Shown here in pieces: positions 1 to 8,291 of a stretch of DNA of 64,000 nt (position 1 is its first letter; each line of letters begins with the position of its first letter). The notes below the pieces were generated by a model. It saw nothing but the letters and a program-made list of their open reading frames with translations. It did no database searches and was not told the DNA's origin. A program made the translations under genes and the position numbers. Source of the DNA: Streptomyces niphimycinicus (GTDB lineage Bacteria > Actinomycetota > Actinomycetes > Streptomycetales > Streptomycetaceae); NCBI RefSeq assembly GCF_018883605.1, contig NZ_JAHLEM010000017.1:31411-95410 (forward strand). The letters are read 5' to 3'.

Positions 1-1
1 G

Positions 2-115
2 CTGGGCGAGGCCCTGGGCGACGCGGGCGTGCACGCGCGCAGCGCGGTGGGCGTGGCGGTGCTGCCGCTGGACGCGCCGGTCGAGGTCGAGATCCAGGTC
101 GAGGTCGCCGACTAG
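2..115 (+). CDS. RidA-family protein, C-terminal fragment
   Basis: An open frame runs from the left window edge to a TAG stop and encodes 37 residues ending in VEVEIQVEVAD. The ARSAVGVAVLPLDAPVEVEI pattern resembles the last strands of RidA/YjgF/Rid proteins, which deaminate reactive enamine or imine intermediates from PLP enzymes in the cytoplasm. In mycobacteria a RidA-type gene also lies next to the metallo-hydrolase and crp genes, which supports the call. The start lies outside the window, so length and active site cannot be judged. Confidence 0.6.
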   Translation: MGEALGDAGVHARSAVGVAVLPLDAPVEVEIQVEVAD

Positions 116-181
116 CGAGCGTCGCGGTGGCGGACCGGGGAGCCTGGCCCGTGGGCGGGCCGGGCCGGTGGGCCGGTGGGC

Positions 182-207
182 GCGTACCGGTGTGACCGCC
201 GGTACGC
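182..207. terminator. hairpin after the RidA-like gene
   Basis: A perfect 9-bp inverted repeat, GCGTACCGG and CCGGTACGC, encloses an 8-nt loop 67 bp after the upstream stop codon. There is no U-run, as is common for Streptomyces terminators. It separates the RidA-like gene from the Nudix gene. Confidence 0.5.
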
Positions 208-275
208 GGGCCGGCCCCGGCGTGGCGCCGCCGGTGCCACTCGAACATCAGCCCGTAAGCGCATAGCATCCGGCC

Positions 276-1361
276 ATGTCCACTACGAATGGCCAGTGGT
301 ATCCACCCGAGTGGCCAGAGCGGATCCGCCTCTTGTCGGCGGGCGAGCTCACGCCGGTGACACCGCGCCGGGCCGCCACCGTGCTGCTGCTGCGGGACGG
401 ACCGGACGGAACGGACGGGCAGGACACACCACAGGACGCACAGGACGCCCGGAACGACCGGAACGCCCGGGGCGGGGCCGGGGAGCACTCACCGGACGGG
501 CCCGACGCACCGGAGAGGCTCGACACGGCGCCGGAGCCCGCGGCGGTCCCGGAAGGCTCTGAAACGCCCCCAGAGGGCCCGCGGAACACGGCGGGAGGGG
601 CCGACGGGCTCGCCGTCTACATGCTGCGCAGACGCGCCTCCATGGCCTTCGCCGGAGGCGCGTACGCCTATCCGGGCGGTTCCGTGGACCCGCGCGACGA
701 GCGGATGGTCACCTGGGCCGGTCCCTCGCGGGCGCAGTGGGCGCGGCGGCTGGGCCTGGATCCGAGCGAGGCGACGCAGGCTCAGGCCATCGTGTGCGCG
801 GCGGTCCGCGAGACCTTCGAGGAGGCGGGGGTCCTGCTCGCGGGCCCGACACCGCACACCGTGGTCGCGGACACGACGGGAGACGACTGGGAGGCGGACC
901 GCGCGGCGCTGGTCGCCCGGGATCTGTCGTTCGCGGAGTTCCTGGACCGCCGGGGGCTTGTGCTCCGCTCGGATCTGCTGGGCTGCTGGGCGCGCTGGAT
1001 CACCCCGGAGTTCGAACCGCGCCGCTATGACACCTGGTTCTTCGTGGCTGCGCTGCCGCGGGGGCAGCGCACCCGTAACGCCTCCACGGAGGCGGACCGG
1101 ACCGTCTGGATCCGCCCGGGCGACGCGGCCGACGGCTACGACCGGGGTGAGCTGCTGATGATGCCGCCCACGATCGCGACGCTGCGCCAGCTCGCGGCCC
1201 ATGGCGCGGTCGCCGACGCACTGGCCGCGGCGGCGGACCGGGATCTGACGCCGGTCCTGGCCCAGGCGCGGGTGGAAAACGGGGAACTGGTGTTGAGCTG
1301 GCCGGGTCATGATGAGTTCACCAAGCACATCCCGGGAGCCACGGGGGGACCCTCCGCATGA
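276..1361 (+). CDS. Nudix hydrolase with acidic low-complexity insert
   Basis: Predicted cytoplasmic Nudix hydrolase of 361 residues. The Nudix core appears around residues 170-185 as AAVRETFEEAGV, matching the REXXEEXGU helix that binds Mg2+ and the diphosphate. Nudix enzymes hydrolyse nucleoside diphosphates linked to another group; the substrate cannot be read here. Residues of about 38-105 form a Pro/Gly/Asp/Arg-rich insert (DGPDGTDGQD and so on) that splits the N-terminal region and explains the unusual length; typical Nudix domains have about 150 residues. The ATG overlaps no upstream gene. The stop overlaps the next start by 4 bp (ATGA), so the two genes are probably translated together. 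Confidence 0.8.
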   Translation: MSTTNGQWYPPEWPERIRLLSAGELTPVTPRRAATVLLLRDGPDGTDGQDTPQDAQDARNDRNARGGAGEHSPDGPDAPERLDTAPEPAAVPEGSETPPEGPRNTAGGADGLAVYMLRRRASMAFAGGAYAYPGGSVDPRDERMVTWAGPSRAQWARRLGLDPSEATQAQAIVCAAVRETFEEAGVLLAGPTPHTVVADTTGDDWEADRAALVARDLSFAEFLDRRGLVLRSDLLGCWARWITPEFEPRRYDTWFFVAALPRGQRTRNASTEADRTVWIRPGDAADGYDRGELLMMPPTIATLRQLAAHGAVADALAAAADRDLTPVLAQARVENGELVLSWPGHDEFTKHIPGATGGPSA

Positions 1362-2188
1362 CGTACGCATCCGCTCTGCCCGGCCAGCCGCGTGGGGGCA
1401 CCATCGGTGGCCCGGCCACCGACCGGGCCGTCTGCGTCCTGGCCCCGAACGCCTCACCCATGACGCTGGACGGCACCAACACCTGGATCGTCGCCGAGCC
1501 CGACTCCGACCTCGCCGTCGTCATCGACCCCGGGCCGCTCGACGACGCCCACCTCAAGGACGTCATCGCGACAGCGGAGCGGGCGGGCAGACGGGTCGCG
1601 CTGACCCTGCTCACCCATGGCCACCCGGACCACGCGGAGGGCGCGGCGCGCTTCGCCGAGCTGACGCGGACGTCCGTAAGGGCCCTGGATCCCGCGCTGC
1701 GGCTCGGGGACGAGGGGCTGGGGCTCGGGGACGTCATAACCACCGGCGGTCTGGAGCTACGGGTGGTGCCCACGCCCGGCCACACCGCCGACTCGCTGTC
1801 CTTCCACCTTCCGGCCGATGGTGCGGTCCTTACGGGCGACACGGTGCTCGGGCGGGGCACGACCGTCGTCGCGCATCCGGACGGGCGGCTCGGCGACTAT
1901 CTGGACTCGCTGCGGCGGCTGCGCTCGCTGACGGTGGACGACGGGGTGGACACCGTCCTGCCGGGCCACGGGCCGGTGCTGAACGATGCCCGGGGCGTCG
2001 TGGAGTACTACCTCGCGCATCGCGCCAACCGGCTCGCGCAGGTGGAGACGGCCGTCGAGGACGGGCACCGGACGCCCTCGGAGGTCGTGGCGCATGTGTA
2101 CGCGGACGTGGACCGTTCCCTGTGGCCGGCGGCGGAGCTGTCGGTACGGGCCCAGCTCGACTATCTGCGCGAGCACGGGCTGATCTGA
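1358..2188 (+). CDS. metallo-beta-lactamase fold hydrolase
   Basis: A 276-residue MBL-fold hydrolase, expected to bind two metal ions. The HxHxDH metal motif is seen as THGHPDH near residues 85-91. A later PTPGHTADS contributes the next His, an LTGDTVLG segment carries the bridging Asp, and LPGHGPV the last His. This order fits the glyoxalase II/LACTB2-like group; LACTB2-like members act as thioesterases or nucleases, so the substrate is open. The ATG overlaps the Nudix stop (ATGA). A mycobacterial homologue sits at the same place beside crp. A strong hairpin about 95 bp downstream ends the transcript. Confidence 0.8.
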   Translation: MTYASALPGQPRGGTIGGPATDRAVCVLAPNASPMTLDGTNTWIVAEPDSDLAVVIDPGPLDDAHLKDVIATAERAGRRVALTLLTHGHPDHAEGAARFAELTRTSVRALDPALRLGDEGLGLGDVITTGGLELRVVPTPGHTADSLSFHLPADGAVLTGDTVLGRGTTVVAHPDGRLGDYLDSLRRLRSLTVDDGVDTVLPGHGPVLNDARGVVEYYLAHRANRLAQVETAVEDGHRTPSEVVAHVYADVDRSLWPAAELSVRAQLDYLREHGLI

Positions 2189-2283
2189 GGCCGGTCTTAC
2201 TGGAGCTTGTGGGCTGTGGGCTGTGGGTCCCCACTCTGGCCCCATAGCCTGTGGTCCCCTGTGGGCCGCCCGCTCATAAGCGC

Positions 2284-2321
2284 CGTAAGGGCCTCGCCGG
2301 AATCCCGGCGAGGCCCTTACG
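2284..2321. terminator. bidirectional terminator between MBL gene and crp
   Basis: A perfect 17-bp inverted repeat (CGTAAGGGCCTCGCCGG and its complement) has a 4-nt loop and is followed by TTCCGTTTT on the plus strand. It lies between two convergent genes and can serve both. This is one of the strongest stem-loops in the window. Confidence 0.85.
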
Positions 2322-2366
2322 TTCCGTTTTCGCGTAATCCGTTTCGTCCGGCGGTTCCGTCCGGCG

Positions 2367-3041
2367 TCAGCGGGAGCGCTTGGCCAGCCGCTCGACGTCC
2401 AGCAGGATCACCGCGCGGGCCTCCAGCCGCAGCCAGCCGCGGCCCGCGAAGTCGGCGAGCGCCTTGTTGACGGTCTCGCGGGAGGCGCCGACCAACTGGG
2501 CCAGCTCCTCCTGGGTCAGGTCGTGGACGACGTGGATGCCCTCCTCCGACTGCACGCCGAAGCGGCGCGACAGGTCCAGCAGGGCCCTGGCGACCCGACC
2601 GGGAACGTCGGAGAAGACCAGGTCGGACATCTGGTCGTTGGTCTTGCGCAGGCGCCGGGCGACCGCGCGCAGCAGCGCGGAGGCGACCTCGGGCCGGGCG
2701 TTCAGCCACGGCTGTAGATCGCCGTGGCCGAGGCCGAGCAGCTTGACCTCGGTAAGGGCGGTGGCGGTGGCGGTACGCGGGCCGGGGTCGAACAGCGACA
2801 GTTCGCCGATCAGCTCGCCGGGGCCGAGCACGGCGAGCATGTTCTCGCGGCCGTCGGGAGAGGTGCGGTGGAGCTTCACCTTGCCCTCGGTGACCACGTA
2901 CAGGCGATCGCCGGGGTCCCCTTCGTGGAAGAGCGCGTCACCCCGCGCGAGGGTGACCTCTCCCATGGAGGCGCGCAGCTCAGCGGCCTGCTCGTCATCG
3001 AGCGCCGCGAAGAGCGGGGCGCGCCGCAGAACGTCGTCCAC
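2367..3041 (-). CDS. crp: cAMP receptor-type regulator Crp
   Basis: A 224-residue Crp/Fnr-family transcription factor. Residues of about 1-125 form the cyclic-nucleotide-binding domain, with GELIGELSLFDPGPRTATATA as the phosphate-binding cassette. Residues of about 175-195 (TQEELAQLVGASRETVNKAL) form the winged helix-turn-helix. The GTG start at 3041 is chosen because AAGGAG lies 7 nt upstream and because VDDVLRRAPLFAALDD matches the known Streptomyces Crp start; a longer frame reaches 3113 without a better ribosome site. In S. coelicolor, Crp affects germination, colony development and antibiotic production. A Crp-like box lies upstream, so self-regulation is plausible. nth diverges from it. 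Confidence 0.95.
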   Translation of the reverse strand: MDDVLRRAPLFAALDDEQAAELRASMGEVTLARGDALFHEGDPGDRLYVVTEGKVKLHRTSPDGRENMLAVLGPGELIGELSLFDPGPRTATATALTEVKLLGLGHGDLQPWLNARPEVASALLRAVARRLRKTNDQMSDLVFSDVPGRVARALLDLSRRFGVQSEEGIHVVHDLTQEELAQLVGASRETVNKALADFAGRGWLRLEARAVILLDVERLAKRSR

Positions 3042-3102
3042 GAGTCTCTCCTTGTCGACATGCACAGGGGACCGACGTCCCCATGATGCCGGACGGTAAA
3101 AC

Positions 3103-3118
3103 AGTGCGATCAATCACA
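3103..3118. promoter_or_regulatory. candidate Crp box upstream of crp
   Basis: AGTGCGATCAATCACA matches the TGTGA-N6-TCACA type at GTG and at the whole right half. It also fits the actinobacterial GTG-N8-CAC pattern. It lies about 62 bp upstream of the crp start, in the crp-nth divergent region. A wider imperfect repeat, CAGTGCG (3102-3108) and CGCACTG (3126-3132), surrounds it. Confidence 0.45.
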
Positions 3119-3220
3119 AGTTTGACGCACTGGCCTCCCGAGCTGTGCGGCAGGGGTCCGATTGGGGACCTCTTCGCGGTGGCCGGGGCGGATGTCAGTG
3201 GGTGGGCTTAGGCTGGCCGG

Positions 3221-4135
3221 GTGTCCAATACGCCGGTGAGAGCACAGGGCAAGGGGGCCGGACGGGTGACCGCACCTCGTAATTCCGCTGTGGGCGAACA
3301 AGAATCCGTTGAGTCGACAGAAGCCGCGAAGCCGCATAAATCGGTCAAGGGCTCGAAGGGCACCCGCCCCGAGTCCCGGCTCGCCCTCGTCCGCCGTGCC
3401 CGGCGCATCAACCGAGAGCTCGCCGAGGTGTATCCGTACGCCCATCCCGAGCTGGACTTCGAGAGCCCCTTTCAGTTGCTGGTGGCCACGGTCCTGTCCG
3501 CCCAGACCACCGATCTGCGGGTCAACCAGACCACTCCCGCGCTCTTCGCCGCCTATCCGGCGCCCGAGGACATGGCAGCGGCCGACCCGGAGGCCCTGGA
3601 GCAGTTGATCCGGCCGACCGGCTTCTTCCGCGCCAAGGCCAAATCGCTGCTGGGCCTGTCCGCCGCCCTCCGCGACCGCTTCGACGGCGAGGTCCCGGGC
3701 CGGCTCGAGGATCTGGTCACCCTGCCCGGTGTCGGCCGTAAGACGGCCAATGTGGTGCTCGGCAATGCCTTCGGAGTGCCGGGCCTGACCGTGGACACCC
3801 ACTTCGGGCGGCTGGTGCGGCGCTGGAAGTGGACCGCCCAGGAGGACCCCGAGAAGGTCGAGGCGGAGATCGCCGCGCTCTTCCCCAAGAGCGAGTGGAC
3901 GATGCTCTCGCACCGCATCATCTTCCATGGCCGCCGCGTCTGCCACGCCCGCAAGCCCGCGTGCGGCGCCTGCCCGATCGCCCCGCTCTGCCCGGCGTAC
4001 GGGGAGGGCGAGACCGACCCGGACAAGGCGAAGAAGCTGCTGAAGTACGAGCTGGGCGGCCAGCCGGGCCAGCGCCTGCGCCCGCCGTCCGACTACCCCG
4101 GCCGTCCCGCCGCCCCCCTGGGAGCCGCCGAGTGA
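3221..4135 (+). CDS. nth: endonuclease III
   Basis: A 304-residue base-excision DNA glycosylase/AP lyase for oxidised pyrimidines. The helix-hairpin-helix [12 protein letters not shown] carries the catalytic Lys (about K174), and VDTHFGRL carries the catalytic Asp (about D192). Four cysteines near residues 241, 248, 251 and 257 (C-x6-C-x2-C-x5-C) bind the 4Fe-4S cluster, so the enzyme looks complete. The first 50 residues are an extra basic, low-complexity segment compared with the E. coli enzyme (211 residues). The start is a GTG, and an internal start near residue 48 cannot be excluded. The stop overlaps the next start (GTGA). The nth-nudix-marP order is conserved with mycobacteria. Confidence 0.95.
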   Translation: MSNTPVRAQGKGAGRVTAPRNSAVGEQESVESTEAAKPHKSVKGSKGTRPESRLALVRRARRINRELAEVYPYAHPELDFESPFQLLVATVLSAQTTDLRVNQTTPALFAAYPAPEDMAAADPEALEQLIRPTGFFRAKAKSLLGLSAALRDRFDGEVPGRLEDLVTLPGVGRKTANVVLGNAFGVPGLTVDTHFGRLVRRWKWTAQEDPEKVEAEIAALFPKSEWTMLSHRIIFHGRRVCHARKPACGACPIAPLCPAYGEGETDPDKAKKLLKYELGGQPGQRLRPPSDYPGRPAAPLGAAE

Positions 4136-4818
4136 CGAGCACGTACGGCGGGGATGTGGAGGTCAGCGCCCATGGGCTGCCCGAGTGGCTGCTGCCGGTG
4201 GCGCGGCTGGCCGAGACGATCGAGCCGCGCCAGCTCAGCCGGTTCCTGCCGCCCCCGCAGGGCGGCGGCCGCCCCTCCGCCGTGCTGGTGCTCTTCGGCG
4301 AGGGCGCCGACGGCCCCGAGCTGCTTCTCATGGAGCGCTCCGGCTCGCTGCGCTCACACGCCGGCCAGCCCTCCTTCCCCGGCGGCGCCCTCGACCCGGA
4401 GGACGGGGATCCGGACGAGGAGGGCCCGCTGCGCGCGGCGCTGCGCGAGGCCGAGGAGGAGACCGGGCTCGACCCCTCGGGGGTGCAGGTCTTCGCCGTG
4501 CTTCCGAGGCTCTACATTCCGGTGAGCGGTTTCGTCGTCACGCCGGTGCTCGGCTGGTGGCGCCGGCCCAGCCCGGTCGGGGCCGTGGACCCGGCCGAGA
4601 CCGCCCGGGTCTTCACGGTTCCCGTGGCGGATCTCACGGACCCGGCGAACCGGGCCACGACCGTCCACCCCAGCGGCCACCGGGGGCCCGCCTTCCTGGT
4701 GGGATCCGCTCTGGTCTGGGGCTTCACCGCCGGAGTGATCGATCGCATCCTGCATTTCGCGGGGTGGGAGCGACCGTGGGACCGCGCCAAGCACGTCTCA
4801 CTCGACTGGCGCGCGTGA
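4132..4818 (+). CDS. Nudix hydrolase, CoA diphosphatase type
   Basis: A 228-residue Nudix protein. It has the CoA-pyrophosphatase signature [22 protein letters not shown] directly before the Nudix box GALDPEDGD...[11 protein letters not shown]. Family members cleave CoA or its thioesters to 4'-phosphopantetheine and 3',5'-ADP. The GTG start overlaps the nth stop by 4 bp (GTGA), which fixes the start by translational coupling. The 12-bp gap to the next gene suggests one operon of nth, this gene and marP. The NUDT7/NUDL assignment rests on the motif only. Confidence 0.88.
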   Translation: MTSTYGGDVEVSAHGLPEWLLPVARLAETIEPRQLSRFLPPPQGGGRPSAVLVLFGEGADGPELLLMERSGSLRSHAGQPSFPGGALDPEDGDPDEEGPLRAALREAEEETGLDPSGVQVFAVLPRLYIPVSGFVVTPVLGWWRRPSPVGAVDPAETARVFTVPVADLTDPANRATTVHPSGHRGPAFLVGSALVWGFTAGVIDRILHFAGWERPWDRAKHVSLDWRA

Positions 4819-4830
4819 GACGGTGTTCCG

Positions 4831-6030
4831 GTGAATGTGCTGGACATCCTGCTGCTGCTCGCCGCCGTATGGTTCGCGGTCGTCGGCTACCGCCAGGGCT
4901 TCGTCGTCGGTGTGCTGTCGGTGACGGGGTTCATCGGGGGTGGGCTGATCGCGGTCTATCTGCTGCCGCTCATATGGGACGGCACAACCGACAAGACATC
5001 CCCCGGCACGGTGGGTGCCGTGGTGGCGATCGTCCTGGTGATCGTGTGTGCCTCGGTCGGCCAGGCCGCCACCACTCATCTGGGAAACAAGCTGCGGCGG
5101 TACATCACCTGGTCACCGGCGCGCGCCCTGGACGCGACCGGCGGCGCGCTGGTGAACGTCCTGGCGATGCTGCTGGTGGCCTGGCTGATCGGCTCCCTGG
5201 TGGCCCAGACCTCGCTCCCCACCCTGGGCAGGGAGGTCCGTGACTCCAAGGTGCTGCTCGGGGTCTCCCGCGTCGTTCCGGACGAGGCGAACACATGGTT
5301 CACCGACTTCTCGTCCGTGCTCGCGCAGAACGGCTTCCCGCAGGTCTTCTCGCCCTTCGCCAACGAGCCGATCACCTCGGTGCCGCAGCCCGATCCCGCG
5401 CTCGCCCAGTCCCCGGTGGCCACGCGGGCGCAGGAGAGCATCGTCAAGGTCGTCGGCACCGCCCCGAGCTGCGGCAAGGTCCTCGAGGGCAGCGGCTTCG
5501 TCTTCGCGCCGAACCGGGTCATGACCAACGCCCATGTCGTCGGCGGCGTCAGCGACCCGACCGTACAGATAGGCGGCGAGGGCCGGCTGTACGACGCCAA
5601 GGTCGTGCTCTACGACTGGAAGCGCGATATCGCGGTCCTCGATGTGCCCTCGCTTCAGGCCCCGGCGCTCCAGTTCGCCCAGGACGGCGCGCGCTCCGGT
5701 GATGGCGCGATCGTCGCCGGCTTCCCGGAGAACGGCGCCTTCGATGTGCGCGCCGCCCGGGTCCGCGGCCGTATCGAGGCCAACGGCCCCGACATCTACC
5801 GCCGCTCCACCGTGCACCGCGATGTGTACTCGCTGTACGCGACCGTGCGGCAGGGCAACTCCGGCGGTCCGCTGCTCACCCCGCAGGGGCGAGTGTACGG
5901 CGTGGTCTTCGCCAAGTCCCTCGACGATGCGAACACCGGGTACGCGCTGACGGCGGACGAGGTGCGCCAGGACATCGAGAAGGGGCGTACGGCCGACCAG
6001 CCGGTGGACAGCCAGGGGTGTGCCCTCTAG
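4831..6030 (+). CDS. marP: membrane-anchored serine protease, MarP type
   Basis: A 399-residue protein with an N-terminal CvpA-like membrane domain (four predicted helices in residues of about 1-150) and an extracytoplasmic trypsin/HtrA-like protease domain. The triad is visible: His235 in TNAHVVGG, Asp266 in KRDIAVLDV, and Ser344 in RQGNSGGPL. Mycobacterium tuberculosis MarP (Rv3671c) has the same architecture and position, and is needed for acid and oxidative stress resistance by processing cell-wall enzymes. Two cysteines (SCGKVL and QGCAL at the C-terminus) could form the disulphide seen in MarP. The last base of its TAG stop is also the first base of a MITE-like repeat. Confidence 0.88.
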   Translation: MNVLDILLLLAAVWFAVVGYRQGFVVGVLSVTGFIGGGLIAVYLLPLIWDGTTDKTSPGTVGAVVAIVLVIVCASVGQAATTHLGNKLRRYITWSPARALDATGGALVNVLAMLLVAWLIGSLVAQTSLPTLGREVRDSKVLLGVSRVVPDEANTWFTDFSSVLAQNGFPQVFSPFANEPITSVPQPDPALAQSPVATRAQESIVKVVGTAPSCGKVLEGSGFVFAPNRVMTNAHVVGGVSDPTVQIGGEGRLYDAKVVLYDWKRDIAVLDVPSLQAPALQFAQDGARSGDGAIVAGFPENGAFDVRAARVRGRIEANGPDIYRRSTVHRDVYSLYATVRQGNSGGPLLTPQGRVYGVVFAKSLDDANTGYALTADEVRQDIEKGRTADQPVDSQGCAL

Positions 6031-6266
6031 CCCTGTCCGGCGGATCTTCGCGGGCCCGCGACGCCTGGCACGGCGCCCCAGCTACCGCTGGGAGGTGCCC
6101 CCGGCTGCGTTGTCGGGATCGTCCGAGTACGACCCGGTACGAGGACGACCCTCCGCCTTGCGATGCTCCCCCAGCTACCGCTGGGAGGTGCCCCCTGCAC
6201 CAGGCGCCGCGGGCCCCGCGGCGGCAGCCGCTGATGTCACAGGCGCGAAGATCCACCGGACAGGGC
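6030..6266. repeat. MITE-like element with terminal inverted repeats
   Basis: The ends form an imperfect 22-23-bp inverted repeat, GCCCTGTCCGGCGGATCTTCGC at 6030-6051 and GCGAAGATCCACCGGACAGGGC at 6245-6266. Inside are two identical 27-bp copies of a CCCCAGCTACCGCTGG...CCCCC sequence at 6076-6102 and 6169-6195. Each copy carries its own CCAGC/GCTGG hairpin. The interior has no credible gene. No target duplication is evident (left flank ctcta, right flank ccagc). The structure resembles a non-autonomous transposable element. Confidence 0.6.
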
Positions 6267-6429
6267 CCAGCGCGGTGGCCGAGGGAAATGCCCTCCGGAG
6301 CGGATGCGCCCGGCGGAGTGCGGCCCTCCAGAGCGGAGAGTCTCCCAAGCGGGGTGATGCCGGTGATGCCGAGCGTGCTACCAGGGGTTTCCGGTGTCGC
6401 CGGGCCCCCGGGCCGCGCCGGAGGTACTG

Positions 6430-6633
6430 CTAGCGGCTGCGTGGATGGCGCAACCGCGCCGAGACCCACCGGGCCCGGCGGCGGATGATGCGGGGAATCC
6501 CGAGGTTCGGGTCATGGCCTTGGGTAGGCCCGGAGCCGCCCCGCTCGGAAACACTCAGCGCGGCATTGGCAGGAGCGGCGGCCTGGGGGCCGCGGCCGTT
6601 TGGTGCGTCACGGTAGTCGTGAGTCCAGCCCAT
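6430..6633 (-). CDS. possible small hypothetical protein
   Basis: An open frame of 67 residues, MGWTHDYRDAPNGRG... ending IIRRRARWVSARLRHPRSR. I do not recognise it. Codon third positions are mostly G or C, as in real genes here, and an A+T-rich stretch with repeats lies directly upstream, as expected for a promoter. Against it, the ribosome site (GAGG only 1-2 nt from ATG) is poorly placed. It could instead be intergenic sequence between marP and the hydrolase. Confidence 0.33.
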   Translation of the reverse strand: MGWTHDYRDAPNGRGPQAAAPANAALSVSERGGSGPTQGHDPNLGIPRIIRRRARWVSARLRHPRSR

Positions 6634-6681
6634 ACCTCGGTGTCTGCCCCTGACCCAAGGTCCGTAATCGCCGGTGGCTGC

Positions 6682-6725
6682 GGCAATTGGCCTATGCTCC
6701 AGGCAATTGGCTGTTCGAAAAACAG
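6682..6725. promoter_or_regulatory. repeat-containing A+T-rich control region
   Basis: Two identical direct repeats GGCAATTGGC at 6682-6691 and 6702-6711 are spaced exactly 20 bp, about two helical turns. They abut an inverted repeat CTGTT-cgaaa-AACAG at 6711-6725. The region lies upstream of the possible small minus-strand gene and downstream of the hydrolase, so it may be an operator-promoter; no regulator is identified. Confidence 0.35.
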
Positions 6726-6776
6726 ATGTTCGTCTGATCGTCGTGACCCGGTCGGAATGCGTACGGCCGACGCCGC

Positions 6777-7703
6777 TCAGCGGTCGGGTTCGGGGTCCTT
6801 CAGCCAGTTGATCAGCTCGGCGGTGAAGGCATGGGGGTCCTCCTCATGCGGGAAGTGGCCGAGCCCGTCGAAGAGCCGCCAGCGGTAGGGGGCCTCGACA
6901 TACTCCCCGGAGCCCGCCGCGCTGCGGGTGCGCATCACCGGGTCGAGTGACCCGTGCAGATGCAGGGTCGGGATCTGCACCGGCCGCTTCATTCGCCGGT
7001 TGAACTGGAAACCGTCCGGCCGTGCCAGCGACCGCACCATCCAGCGGTACGGCTCGATCGAGCAGTGCGCGGTCGAGGGGATGCACATCGCCCGCCGGTA
7101 GACCTCCACGGCCTCGTCCTCGGGCAGTCGCGGCCCGGACCACTCCCGGAGAAGCCGTCCCACGGCCGCGGCGCCGTCCGCGACCAGGTGGCGCTCGGGC
7201 AGCCAGGGCCGCTGGAAGCCCCACACATGGGAGCTGGCCGCGCTCTGCTTGACGTCCGCCAGCATCGCCGAGCGCCAGCGGCGGGGGTGCGGCATCGAGG
7301 CCACCGCGAGCCGCCGCACCAGCTTCGGCCGCATCACCGCGGCCGTCCACGCCAGGTATCCGCCCAGGTCATGGCCGACGAGCGCGGCGTCCGGCTCACC
7401 CAGCGAGCGGATCACACCGGTGATGTCGAGGGCGAGGTTGGCCGGGTCGTAGCCCCGGGGCGTACGGTCGCTGCCGCCCACCCCGCGCAGATCCATCGCG
7501 ACCGCGCGGTAGCCGGCGTCGGCGAGCGCGGGCAACTGGTGCCGCCAGGCCCACCAGAACTGCGGAAAGCCGTGCAGCAGCAGCACCAGCGGGCCGTCAC
7601 CCAGCTCGGCGATGTGGAAGCGCGCGCCGTTGGCCGCGACATCCCGGTGGGTCCAGGGGCCGTCGAGCCGTACGACCGACGCGGAGCTATCAGGGACGGT
7701 CAT
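6777..7703 (-). CDS. alpha/beta hydrolase, epoxide hydrolase-like
   Basis: A 308-residue alpha/beta hydrolase. The oxyanion segment LLLHGFPQFWWAWR is followed by the nucleophile elbow ALVGHDLGGYLAW (GHDLG, with Asp as nucleophile) and a C-terminal HFPHEEDP containing the catalytic His. The Asp nucleophile and HGFPQFWWAWR match epoxide hydrolase and haloalkane dehalogenase relatives rather than serine esterases. The ATG at 7703 overlaps the stop of the upstream membrane-protein gene (ATGA); a longer open frame continues upstream but is excluded by that coupling. Substrate unknown. Confidence 0.82.
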   Translation of the reverse strand: MTVPDSSASVVRLDGPWTHRDVAANGARFHIAELGDGPLVLLLHGFPQFWWAWRHQLPALADAGYRAVAMDLRGVGGSDRTPRGYDPANLALDITGVIRSLGEPDAALVGHDLGGYLAWTAAVMRPKLVRRLAVASMPHPRRWRSAMLADVKQSAASSHVWGFQRPWLPERHLVADGAAAVGRLLREWSGPRLPEDEAVEVYRRAMCIPSTAHCSIEPYRWMVRSLARPDGFQFNRRMKRPVQIPTLHLHGSLDPVMRTRSAAGSGEYVEAPYRWRLFDGLGHFPHEEDPHAFTAELINWLKDPEPDR

Positions 7704-8161
7704 GCCGACGAGCGTGTCATATCCCGCACCGAGCGTCCGCCATTGCTCTCGGCACGCGGATGCGGCTTGACGCTCCCCAGTACGGCGGCGCTCTCCTTGG
7801 ACGAGGCGATCGACCGCTTCGGCGCCTTGACCTTCTTGAACTTCAGCAGCGCCAGCAGCCCCAGGATCCCGGCGAACAGCCAGTAGATACCGCCCACGAT
7901 CAGGAAGCACCAGGCGAGGCCGAGGCCGGTCCAGGCGCGCATGCCGTAGGCGAGGGCGAAGCTCAGCACCGGCAGCGAGAACAGCAGCAGCACCCCGGCC
8001 GCCATTCCCGCGCCGCTGCCGACCGCGGCCTTCTTGGCCCCCACCCGGAGCTCGGCCTTGGCCAGCGCGATCTCGTCGTGCATCAGCGCCGACAGCTCGG
8101 TGGTCGCCGTCGCCACCAGCTCGCCGAGGCTGCGGTTGCCGCCGTCGTCGGCTGCGCTCAT
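7700..8161 (-). CDS. actinobacterial holin-X-like membrane protein
   Basis: A 153-residue membrane protein. A cytoplasmic, amphipathic N-terminal part (SLGELVATATTELSALMHDEIALAKAEL) is followed by two hydrophobic helices near residues 45-70 and 75-100, and by a basic tail. This pattern fits the putative actinobacterial Holin-X (phage holin superfamily III) family, whose role in non-phage settings is not established. The start at 8161 is favoured by GGAG 6 nt upstream; an ATG at 8167 is the alternative. It is coupled to the hydrolase and follows nhaA by 131 bp in the same direction. Confidence 0.75.
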   Translation of the reverse strand: MSAADDGGNRSLGELVATATTELSALMHDEIALAKAELRVGAKKAAVGSGAGMAAGVLLLFSLPVLSFALAYGMRAWTGLGLAWCFLIVGGIYWLFAGILGLLALLKFKKVKAPKRSIASSKESAAVLGSVKPHPRAESNGGRSVRDMTRSSA

Positions 8162-8291
8162 CGCCATCTCCCTCTGCTCTTGTGCGTCTTCGCTCGTGCT
8201 GCGCCGTCCGCGCTTGGTACATCGTTGCTTGGTACGTCGTCTGTGCTTGCTACGTCTTCTGCGCATTTCTGCGGGTGTCAAGCCTCTCAGA

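Noticed and set aside
6394..6888. 164-residue plus-strand frame over the intergenic region
   Set aside because: It runs into the hydrolase gene antisense and has no ribosome site or protein pattern.
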